Source: Fidelibacterota bacterium (lineage in GTDB: Bacteria; Bipolaricaulota; Bipolaricaulia; UBA7950; UBA9294). Taken from it: DNA of 15,431 nt. The DNA lies in contig JAJRTG010000002.1 of the NCBI GenBank assembly GCA_024278395.1, positions 1-15,431 on the forward strand, written 5' to 3'. Every line of letters starts with the position of its first letter. Positions within the stretch are counted from its first letter, which is position 1. The position numbers and the translations under genes were made by a program. This document shows, piece by piece, positions 8,901-13,454 of this stretch. The notes beneath the pieces were generated by a model. It was given only the letters and a program-made list of their open reading frames with translations. It ran no database searches and had not been told where the DNA came from.

Positions 8901-9491
8901 GAGAGCTACGAGAGGCTGCGGAGAACCCTGGAGGGGATCATCGAGGCGCTGGGCGCGGCGATCGAGCTGCGCGACCCATACACGGCCGGGCATCAGCAGC
9001 GGGTGGCTGAACTGGCGGTCGCGATCGCGGAGGAGATGGGGCTTCCTGCCGATATGGTCGTGGGGCTGCACTACGCCTGCCTGGTGCACGACATCGGGAA
9101 GCTCGCCGTCCCCGCCGAGATCCTCGCCAAGCCCTCGGCGCTGACGGATGCCGAGTTCACCCTGATCAAGTTCCATCCTCGACAAGCGTATGAGATCCTC
9201 AAGGAGATCGACTTCCCGTGGCCGGTGGCGGACATCGTCCTCCAACACCACGAGCGGCTCGACGGCTCTGGCTATCCGCGGGGGTTGAAGGACGGTGAGA
9301 TCGTCCTCGAAGCGCGGATCATAGCGGTGGCGGATGTGGTGGAGGCGATGAGCTCCCACCGCCCCTACCGCCCGGCGCTCGGGATCGAGACCGCCCTCGC
9401 TGAGATCAAGGCGAAGCGGGGGAAGCTCTACGACCCTGAGGTGGTCGACGCCTGCGTATCCGTGTTCGAGAAGGGCTTCTCGTTCACATAG
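5913..9491 (+). CDS. Multi-PAS/GAF sensor with C-terminal HD-GYP c-di-GMP phosphodiesterase
   Basis: A 1192-residue protein with the approximate order PAS 22-140, GAF-like 148-310, PAS 323-445, PAS 447-580, PAS 585-706, GAF 710-866, PAS 870-990, HD-GYP 1006-1190. The first GAF-like domain carries Cys247-x2-Cys250. The third PAS contains the RWLNHWSQPI...GGRVEHYTDIT pattern typical of one PAS subgroup. The HD-GYP core has His1027 (GHQQRV), His1059-Asp1060 (LVHDIGKLAVP), His1112-His1113 and GYP at 1120-1122, so it should be an active cyclic-di-GMP phosphodiesterase. No transmembrane helix or receiver is seen; it would respond directly to small ligands, redox or light (which of these is unknown). 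ATG 5913 follows AAGGAAGAG with good spacing. It has its own promoter and sits beside the RpfG-type gene, giving two phosphodiesterases with different inputs. Confidence 0.95.
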   Translation: MGLDAAANGRSSDEAKEMAGLRESGDLLQAVLEASEGVIFAKDLDGRYVLANPAFSRLFDLPLDEIIGKRDEDLFPEEEAARLRAGDAAVVETGRPLSRVDRLTIGGRERVFVSTKVPLRDKSGRVIGVSGFATEITDEIRVRDRLAHLNRTLRAIRAVNQLIAQERDRDRLLQGTCELLIKTRGYRSAWIALLDEDGGLTAFFHAGLGDDADPLAEMLKRGEPPECVRRALERPETVMIGDPASECSACPFLGKDPEQRELTARLEYGGKVYGVASVSVPREYAPIREEQELLRELADDVSFALHDLEEEEERRRAQEALRESEVSYQSIVETSHAGIIVVDEAYRCVYANDELGRLLGRNRGEILGRDFREFLDEKSRDLVAERYRRRQRGEEVPSRYEFSVVRKDGEKRRVEASVTVVRDSAGRVRTIAQLLDITDRVQAEERLKESEERYRSLIEDVLDSSSVGIFILDSQFRVVWINRALERYFGLRREEVIGRDKRELIRTRIKDIFADPDGFAEKVLSSYDNDTYVQHFECHVLPGPGREERWLNHWSQPIRSGRYAGGRVEHYTDITDRKRLETSLEESEELMRLLIHTSPDAIFSVDPDGRFLSVNRVMMERLGYSEEEFLRMNVRDVISPESLPRLAPRIKRVLSGEALHEPGEYEVVGKDGQRLWIAVNSAPLRKNGEILGFLGIARDVTEQVELQRRLSAIHALGRKFILFQDPEKIARTAVEAARELLGMEDCSLYLVDEGGSRLSLEACLREVPDGLRELPLDSERGIVAAAARAGETIYLPDVAQDPRYLPGRADNRSEVCVPLKVRGRVIGVLNAESPTLDAFNSGDRRLLETLADATAVALENARLFTSLRRSEEQFRSVAESAADAIIIGDSEGRIVFWNKAAREIFGYTAEEMVGRSITVLMPERFRRAFSERMEQRRKSGEIPPAHRRVVRTGLRKDGTEFPAEISYAAWNAGGETFYAAVIRDVSERMAAEDALRESYERLRRTLEGIIEALGAAIELRDPYTAGHQQRVAELAVAIAEEMGLPADMVVGLHYACLVHDIGKLAVPAEILAKPSALTDAEFTLIKFHPRQAYEILKEIDFPWPVADIVLQHHERLDGSGYPRGLKDGEIVLEARIIAVADVVEAMSSHRPYRPALGIETALAEIKAKRGKLYDPEVVDACVSVFEKGFSFT

Positions 9492-9543
9492 TGCGCGGGT
9501 GGACGGGATTGTCGCTCTGCCTCATCGCCCCGGTGTTCGAGGT

Positions 9544-10104
9544 CTACATCGCCAGCTTTGTCTTGATCTCCCTGATGTCGCGCTTGTTCTTCTCCACGTC
9601 GGCCTCCACCCGGTCAAGCCGCGCGTCCGTGGAGACCCTCTCCTGGTCCAAACGGACCACGATCTTCATTATCGCATCCTGACCGCGGATGATCTCATCG
9701 AAGTATTCCTTGAACTCTTCCCGGGTGAGGGTGTGGTCGAGCCGCTCGTGGATCCCGACGATTTCCCGGGTCAGTCGGTCGATCCTGCGCCCGTTTTTCT
9801 CGATCTTCGCCGCGTTTTCGTCGATCTTGGCGGAGAGCTTCTGTTCGACCTGCTGGAGGTCGGCCCTGGTCTCATCGATCCTGGCGGAGAGCTTCTGTTC
9901 GACCTGCTGGAGGTCGGCCCTGGTCTCATCGATCTTGGCGGAGAGCTTCTGTTCGACCTGCTGGAGGTCGGCCCTGGTCTCATCGATCCTGGCGGAGAGC
10001 TTCTGTTCGACCTGCTGGAGGTCGGCCCTGGTCTCGTCGATCCTGGCGGAGAGCTTCTGTTCGACCTCGTTCAGATCGTTCCTGGTTGCCGGTTCGTCGC
10101 ACAT
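9544..10104 (-). CDS. Repeat-built coiled-coil protein, function unknown
   Basis: About 186 residues, highly charged and almost entirely predicted helix. The N-terminal half repeats VEQKLSA(R/K)IDETRADLQQ, 18 residues long, four full times plus a partial fifth. The C-terminal half has more irregular coil (ERLDHTLTREEFKEYFDEI, then RLDQERVSTDARLDRVEADVE). There is no signal peptide or membrane segment, so it is probably a soluble rod-like oligomer. The frame opens at GTG 10110, but a GGAGGG Shine-Dalgarno directly abuts that GTG and lies 6 nt before ATG 10104, so I take ATG as the start. It has its own strong promoter and converges on the sensor gene ending at 9491. I do not recognise the family. 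The antisense strand is also open, but its frame has no RBS or family similarity. Confidence 0.8.
   Translation of the reverse strand: MCDEPATRNDLNEVEQKLSARIDETRADLQQVEQKLSARIDETRADLQQVEQKLSAKIDETRADLQQVEQKLSARIDETRADLQQVEQKLSAKIDENAAKIEKNGRRIDRLTREIVGIHERLDHTLTREEFKEYFDEIIRGQDAIMKIVVRLDQERVSTDARLDRVEADVEKNKRDIREIKTKLAM
9821..10067. repeat. 54-bp in-frame tandem repeat (about 4.5 copies)
   Basis: Copies of the segment beginning GGCGGAGAGCTTCTGTTC start at 9829, 9883, 9937, 9991 and 10045, exactly 54 bp apart; the last copy matches for 23 bp. The copies differ at only two positions: an AAG/AGG (Lys/Arg) change and a silent GAT/GAC change. The unit encodes 18 residues, so copy-number change keeps frame. 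Near identity at silent sites points to recent expansion or ongoing homogenisation. Confidence 0.95.
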
Positions 10105-10110
10105 GAGCAC

Positions 10111-10116
10111 CCCTCC
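10111..10116 (-). promoter_or_regulatory. Shine-Dalgarno that fixes the coiled-coil gene start
   Basis: GGAGGG on the minus strand touches GTG 10110-10108 with no spacer but lies 6 nt before ATG 10104-10102. Normal spacing favours the ATG. Confidence 0.75.
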
Positions 10117-10126
10117 GTACGTGATG

Positions 10127-10156
10127 TTTATAACAAGTCGCGGAGCGCCGCGTCAA
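10127..10156 (-). promoter_or_regulatory. Strong sigma70-type promoter for the coiled-coil gene
   Basis: On the minus strand: TTGACG (10156-10151), an 18-bp spacer, TATAAA (10132-10127), each hexamer 5 of 6 to consensus. The start point would be near 10120, just before the GGAGGG. A GC-rich inverted repeat CGCGG-AGCG-CCGCG (10139-10152) fills most of the spacer and touches the -35 box. Confidence 0.65.
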
Positions 10157-10204
10157 GCCCCCCGGCGGGAGGACGCGGTTCGTGCTTTGGGATGATCCTC
10201 GCCG

Positions 10205-10909
10205 CTACAGCCGGTGGACCTTGAGGAAGTTGGTCTTTCCCCCGCCCCCGATCGGGAGGCCGCCCGTAACCACGACCAGGTCCCCCTTCCCCGCCAGCCC
10301 GAGCTCGAGGATGGTCCGTCGCACCACGGTGAGCATCTCGTCCGTGTCCTTGTACCGCGGGATCGTCATCGGGCGCACCCCCCACACGAGCATCAGCCGG
10401 CGGCAGATCGCCTCGCTCGGGGTGAGGGCGACGATCGGGACGTGCGGCCGCTCCCGCGCCACCTGGCGGGCGGTGTAGCCGGTGAAGGTCGAGGTGACGA
10501 TCAGCCGCGCCTTGAGGTCATCGGCGATCCGCGCGGTGGCGTCGCTGATCGCGTCCGTGATCGGCTGACGATGGGGGAGCGCGTCGAACTCCTCGTCCCG
10601 GCGCGGGTGCAGCCCGGGCTCGACGATGCGTGCGATCCGCTCCATCACCTCCACCGCCTCCACCGGGTAGCGGCCCACGGCCGTCTCGCCGGAGAGCATC
10701 ACCGCGTCGGTCCCGTCGAGGATCGCGTTCGCCACGTCGCTCGCCTCGGCGCGGGTCGGGCGGGGGGAGGAGACCATCGATTGGAGCATCTGCGTCGCAG
10801 TGATCACCGGGATCCCGGCCCGGTTGCAGTGGTGGATGATCCGCTTCTGGTGGAGCGGGACCTCTTCCACCGAGATCTCCACCCCGAGATCGCCGCGGGC
10901 GACCATCAC
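10205..10909 (-). CDS. pyk: Pyruvate kinase C-terminal part, downstream of premature TAG
   Basis: 234 residues from a possible restart at GTG 10909 (ATG 10906 follows at once). Family blocks are intact: MVARGDLGVEI (metal Asp), the GIPVITATQML strand, PTRAEASDVANAILDGTDAV, MLSGETAVGRYP, then the C-terminal allosteric-type domain to about residue 234. A GGAG lies 12 nt before the GTG, longer than ideal, so reinitiation after the TAG is conceivable but weakly supported. Lack of decay here suggests that the interruption is recent, artefactual or tolerated. Confidence 0.75.
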   Translation of the reverse strand: MMVARGDLGVEISVEEVPLHQKRIIHHCNRAGIPVITATQMLQSMVSSPRPTRAEASDVANAILDGTDAVMLSGETAVGRYPVEAVEVMERIARIVEPGLHPRRDEEFDALPHRQPITDAISDATARIADDLKARLIVTSTFTGYTARQVARERPHVPIVALTPSEAICRRLMLVWGVRPMTIPRYKDTDEMLTVVRRTILELGLAGKGDLVVVTGGLPIGGGGKTNFLKVHRL

Positions 10910-10918
10910 CGCGTCGCT

Positions 10919-10921
10919 CTA
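10919..10921 (-). other. In-frame amber codon within pyk
   Basis: Minus-strand TAG at codon 242, flanked by ATC CTG GAG and AGC GAC GCG in one frame. One base change would give GAG, AAG, CAG, TCG, TTG, TGG or a Tyr codon; Lys, Glu or Ser fit the family best at this position. TAG ends eight of the ten genes here, so a general reassignment of TAG is unlikely. Confidence 0.9.
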
Positions 10922-11644
10922 CTCCAGGATCTCGTCGAAGTTGTCCAGCGCTTCCTTCTTCTCGATCTTCGCCACGATTCCGACGGCTCCCGCGTCCCCG
11001 GCGATCTTTTCCACGAGCTTCCGCAGCGCCACAATGTCCGCGGCGCTCCGGACGAAGGAGAGGGCGAGGTAGTCGACCCTCTCCTTGAGGGCGAAATGCA
11101 CGTCCGTTTTGTCCTTCTCGGTGAGCGCCGTGACCAGGGACGCCCCGCCCGGCGCGGCGATCCCCTTGTGTGAGTAGAGCGGCCCGCCGGCGATCACCCG
11201 GCAGACGAGGCGGTCGGGCCCCTTCTCCTCCACGCGCAGCTCGATCTCCCCGTCGTCGAGGAGGAGCCTGTCCCCGGGATGAACCCCGGAGATCAACTCG
11301 GGATGGGGAAGGGGGACGGCGTCCACGGCGTTCGGGGAGGATGAGAGGGTCACCCGCGCCCCCTGTTCCAGGACGAGGGGCTCGGGATCGATCTTCCCGA
11401 TGCGCAGCTTCGGCCCCTGCAGGTCGACCATGATCGCCACCGGAGTCCCCTCCTCCGCGGCGATCTCCCTGATCGTCGCGATGTCCCGGGTGTGTTCGGA
11501 GTGAGTCCCGTGGGAGAGGTTTATCCGGGCGACGTCCATCCCGGCGCGCACCATCGCCCGGAGGGTTTCCTTGTTCCGACAGGCGGGTCCGATCGTCGCC
11601 ACGATCTTCGTCCGCGTAGCGTTGGGATCGTTTATCTTGTTCAC
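10919..11644 (-). CDS. pyk: Pyruvate kinase N-terminal part, ends at premature TAG
   Basis: 241 residues before the stop. It contains RTKIVATIGPA at the N-terminus, ARINLSHG (substrate Arg and Asn region), the MVDLQGPKLRIG strand, the inserted B domain (about 70-170), ALSFVRSAADI, and AKIEKKEALDNFDEILE with the catalytic Lys and a metal-binding Glu. It ends inside the TIM barrel, so this fragment would not fold as a complete barrel. It belongs to the whole-gene entry 10205-11644. Confidence 0.8.
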   Translation of the reverse strand: MNKINDPNATRTKIVATIGPACRNKETLRAMVRAGMDVARINLSHGTHSEHTRDIATIREIAAEEGTPVAIMVDLQGPKLRIGKIDPEPLVLEQGARVTLSSSPNAVDAVPLPHPELISGVHPGDRLLLDDGEIELRVEEKGPDRLVCRVIAGGPLYSHKGIAAPGGASLVTALTEKDKTDVHFALKERVDYLALSFVRSAADIVALRKLVEKIAGDAGAVGIVAKIEKKEALDNFDEILE

Positions 11645-11651
11645 GATGCCG

Positions 11652-11657
11652 ATTGTA
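11652..11657 (-). promoter_or_regulatory. Possible pyk -10 box abutting the start codon
   Basis: TACAAT on the minus strand ends 7 nt before GTG 11644, where transcription would start at or next to the initiation codon. No convincing -35 lies at 16-18 bp spacing, so support is modest. It would explain the absence of a good Shine-Dalgarno. Confidence 0.35.
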
Positions 11658-11685
11658 TGTCACACAAGCGGAAAACGCACGTCAC

Positions 11686-11714
11686 TTGATCCGCCCGGGA
11701 ACATCACGGATAAT
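11686..11714 (+). promoter_or_regulatory. sigma70-type promoter for tRNA-Glu
   Basis: TTGATC (11686-11691), a 17-bp spacer, GATAAT (11709-11714). The predicted start near 11721 leaves only a few bases before the tRNA 5' end at 11725. It is divergent from pyk. Confidence 0.65.
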
Positions 11715-11724
11715 AGACACATCC

Positions 11725-11797
11725 GGTCCCGTCGTCTAGTGGCCTAGGATATCGGGCTCTCATCCCGGCGACAGGGGTTCGAATCCCCTCGGGACCA
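11725..11797 (+). tRNA. tRNA-Glu (anticodon CUC)
   Basis: A complete cloverleaf: acceptor GGTCCCG with CGGGACC, D arm GTCT...AGGA, anticodon stem TCGGG/CCCGG with loop CTCTCAT (anticodon CTC, reads GAG), T arm AGGGG-TTCGAAT-CCCCT, discriminator A73. The sequence closely follows the bacterial tRNA-Glu pattern (GTCGTCTAG...GGCC). The 3' CCA is not encoded (AAC follows), so the host needs a CCA-adding enzyme. It has its own promoter and terminator, so it is monocistronic. Confidence 0.96.
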
Positions 11798-11802
11798 AAC
11801 CC

Positions 11803-11833
11803 AACCGAGGCGTTTGCCTCGGTTTTTTCTTTT
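11803..11833 (+). terminator. Rho-independent terminator after tRNA-Glu
   Basis: A 9-bp perfect stem AACCGAGGC (11803-11811) with GCCTCGGTT (11816-11824), loop GTTT, followed by a T run (TTTTTTCTTTT) from 11823. It starts 6 bases after the tRNA. Confidence 0.93.
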
Positions 11834-11837
11834 GCGT

Positions 11838-11866
11838 TTGTCCGCCGGGACGGATCCGGCTAAAAT
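11838..11866 (+). promoter_or_regulatory. Putative promoter for the phosphatidyltransferase gene
   Basis: TTGTCC (11838-11843), a 17-bp spacer, TAAAAT (11861-11866). Start near 11873 would leave a leader of only about 12 nt and would cut into the AAGGTG at 11871-11876, the only Shine-Dalgarno-like sequence. Confidence 0.5.
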
Positions 11867-11884
11867 AGAAAAGGTGAAAAAAAG

Positions 11885-12397
11885 ATGAAGAGGCTTCCTG
11901 ATCTGCTTACCGCCTCACGCGGATTGATCGCCGTCATTATCTCCTTGTTGGGGCTCGTCGGTCCGGACGCGCTGGAATCCGTGATCCTGCTCATCATCAT
12001 CGGCTGGACGACCGACATCCTCGACGGCCGGCTCGCCCGGCATTACGACAAGGGCGTGACCTGGGTCGGGGAGCGGGAGTTCGCGTTCGACATGATCATG
12101 GTCCTCGGCGGGCTGTGCTACCTCGTCCTCGCCGGGTTCATCCCGCCGGTCCCGGCGGCGATCTACGTCGGGGTGGCCGCGGGGTTCATCGCCTACTTCC
12201 GCTCGAAGATGGTCACGATGTCGTTCGCCTTCCCGATCGTCGCCCTCCCGCTCATCGTCGCCTACTTCAACGCCCCGCGCGCGGCGTGGATCTTCATCAT
12301 CTGGATCGTCCTCGCCCTTCTCTACGACTGGAAGCGGTTCAAGGGAGTGGTCCTCGAGTTCATCGAGAACGCTAAGGAACTCGCCCGCCGCTACTAG
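11885..12397 (+). CDS. Small CDP-alcohol phosphatidyltransferase family membrane protein
   Basis: 170 residues, mostly hydrophobic, with about five to six likely membrane segments. It carries the CDP-alcohol phosphatidyltransferase core Asp44-x2-Asp47-Gly48-x2-Ala51-Arg52. This family moves a phosphatidyl or related group from a CDP-activated lipid to an alcohol (glycerol phosphate, serine, inositol and others), with paired Mg ions bound by four Asp. Here the second half of the motif differs: the usual Gly is Val61 and the third Asp is Glu65, while the last Asp is Asp69 (WVGEREFAFD). The length is slightly below PgsA or PssA. Substrate cannot be assigned, so I give no gene symbol. ATG 11885 follows AAGGTG by 8 nt. 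Its TAG overlaps the TAG of ruvB, which converges on it. Confidence 0.85.
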   Translation: MKRLPDLLTASRGLIAVIISLLGLVGPDALESVILLIIIGWTTDILDGRLARHYDKGVTWVGEREFAFDMIMVLGGLCYLVLAGFIPPVPAAIYVGVAAGFIAYFRSKMVTMSFAFPIVALPLIVAYFNAPRAAWIFIIWIVLALLYDWKRFKGVVLEFIENAKELARRY

Positions 12398-13398
12398 ATG
12401 AGCCGCCCCGGGTTCCTGCGCAGGTGGGCGTAGGCGCGATCGGTGGCGACCCGCCCCTGCGGGGTCCGCTTGATGAACCCCTCCTGCAGCAGATAGGGCT
12501 CGACCAGGTCGGTCAGGGTGTCCTTCTCCTCCGAAAGGGCGGCGGCGAGGGTCTCCAGCCCGACCGGCCCGCCGTTGAACTTGTCGATCAGGGCGATCAG
12601 GACGGCGCGGTCGAGCCGATCCAGACCCGCGTCGTCGATCTCGAGCATGGCGAGGGCGGCCCGCGCCGTCTCGCGGTCGATCCTTCCATCTCCTCTTACC
12701 TGCGCGTAGTCGCGCGCCCGCCGCAGCAGGCGCCCGGCGATCCGCGGTGTCCCGCGCGCCCGCGCCGCCAGCTCACGCGCCCCGTCGTCCGTCACCTCCA
12801 CCCCGAGGAGCTTGCCACCGCGGACGATGATCGCCTGCAGCTCCTCCACCGAGTAGAAGTTCAGCCGGAACGAGACCTCGAACCGGTCGCGCAGCGGGGC
12901 GGAGATCAGGCCGGCGCGGGTCGTCGCCCCGATTAGGGTGAACGGGGGAAGGTCGATCCTCAGCGACTGGGCGTTCGGCCCCTCCCCGAGGATGATGTCG
13001 ATCTTGTAGTCCTCCATCGCCGGGTAGAGGATCTCCTCCACCGGCCGGCGCAGGCGGTGGATCTCGTCGATGAAGAAGATGTCCCGCGGCCGCAGGTTGG
13101 TGAGGATCGCCGCGAGATCCCCCGCCTTCTCGATCGCCGGACCGGAGCTGATCCGAATCCCCACCCCCATCTCCGCGGCGATGATCTGGGCGAGGGTCGT
13201 CTTTCCCAGACCGGGAGGGCTGTGCAGGAGAACGTGGTCGAGCGGCTCGTCCCGCCGCAGAGCCGCCTCGACGTAGATGCGCAGCTTCTCCTTCACCGCC
13301 TCCTGGCCGATGAACTCCTCCAAGGTGCGCGGGCGCAGGGTCTTCAGCGCCACCTCGTCCGCGGCGGTCTCGGGCTGGACGATCCGTTCGGTTCTCAT
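12394..13398 (-). CDS. ruvB: Holliday junction branch-migration ATPase RuvB
   Basis: 334 residues, standard RuvB length. RuvB forms hexameric rings that pump DNA through RuvA-bound Holliday junctions during recombinational repair. Seen: the N-terminal LRPRTLEEFIGQE block, Walker A SPPGLGKTT (60-68, Lys66), Walker B DEIH (111-114), sensor 1 GATTRAG (157-163), arginine finger in APLRDRF (Arg170), sensor 2 region RGTPRIAGRLLRR (Arg219), then the winged-helix C-terminal domain with GPVGLETLAAALSE and PYLLQEGFIKRTPQGR. Odd points are Ser60 for the first P-loop Gly, Glu174 after DRF and Gly222 where Asn is usual. ruvA and ruvC are not adjacent here. ATG 13398 has almost no Shine-Dalgarno. Confidence 0.97.
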   Translation of the reverse strand: MRTERIVQPETAADEVALKTLRPRTLEEFIGQEAVKEKLRIYVEAALRRDEPLDHVLLHSPPGLGKTTLAQIIAAEMGVGIRISSGPAIEKAGDLAAILTNLRPRDIFFIDEIHRLRRPVEEILYPAMEDYKIDIILGEGPNAQSLRIDLPPFTLIGATTRAGLISAPLRDRFEVSFRLNFYSVEELQAIIVRGGKLLGVEVTDDGARELAARARGTPRIAGRLLRRARDYAQVRGDGRIDRETARAALAMLEIDDAGLDRLDRAVLIALIDKFNGGPVGLETLAAALSEEKDTLTDLVEPYLLQEGFIKRTPQGRVATDRAYAHLRRNPGRLI

Positions 13399-13407
13399 CT
13401 TAAATTC

Positions 13408-13437
13408 ATTTTACCGGACGACGCGCGACCCGTTCAA
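13408..13437 (-). promoter_or_regulatory. Putative ruvB promoter giving a near-leaderless mRNA
   Basis: On the minus strand: TTGAAC (13437-13432), an 18-bp spacer, TAAAAT (13413-13408). TAAAAT ends 9 nt before ATG 13398, so the leader would be about 3 nt. This matches the lack of a Shine-Dalgarno before ruvB. Confidence 0.5.
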
Positions 13438-13454
13438 ACGCGGACCGCCCGCGG

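Larger units (their letters stand above)
10205..11644 (-). pseudogene. pyk: Pyruvate kinase, full-length frame interrupted by one in-frame TAG
   Basis: Read through, the frame gives 479 residues, a normal size for a bacterial pyruvate kinase (phosphoenolpyruvate + ADP to pyruvate + ATP, last step of glycolysis) without the extra C-terminal PEP-utiliser domain. Codon 242 is TAG (10921-10919), giving ILE-stop-SDAVMVARGDLG where the family reads EILE-x-SDxxMVARGDLG. No frameshift is involved and both sides are well conserved, so either a recent nonsense mutation, a base error, or read-through explains it. The two Mg-binding acidic residues (Glu of AKIEKKE, Asp of ARGDLG) fall on opposite sides of the stop, so neither half alone should be active. 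The start is GTG 11644; an in-frame stop shortly upstream excludes an earlier one, and Shine-Dalgarno is poor. The label pseudogene is provisional. Confidence 0.85.

Noticed and set aside
8154..9359. A 401-codon minus-strand frame opposite the GAF/PAS/HD-GYP region
   Set aside because: Composition bias from the coding strand; the opposite frame has intact catalytic motifs.
9492..9543. Terminator between the convergent sensor HD-GYP and coiled-coil genes
   Set aside because: No stem-loop with a T run is visible in either direction.
9491..9682. A 63-codon plus-strand frame starting at the GTG that overlaps the TAG of the sensor HD-GYP gene
   Set aside because: No Shine-Dalgarno, no family likeness, and most of it is antisense to the coiled-coil gene.
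9499..10224. Plus-strand frame with GGELLFDLLEVGPGL repeats
   Set aside because: It is the mirror of the 54-bp repeat. The minus-strand frame has a promoter, GGAGGG and a sensible coiled-coil sequence; this one has none of them.
10919..10921. Pyrrolysine at the pyk TAG
   Set aside because: Pyrrolysine is known mainly in methylamine methyltransferases, no pyl gene is in the window, and TAG is the main stop codon here.
10214..11173. A 319-codon plus-strand frame across the pyruvate kinase gene
   Set aside because: Antisense to conserved pyruvate kinase blocks; rich in Arg, His, Asp and Gly with no domain.
13439..13453. Hairpin CGCGG-GCGGT-CCGCG after hypD as a terminator
   Set aside because: Only a 5-bp stem followed by three T; too weak to call, and it abuts the ruvB -35 box.
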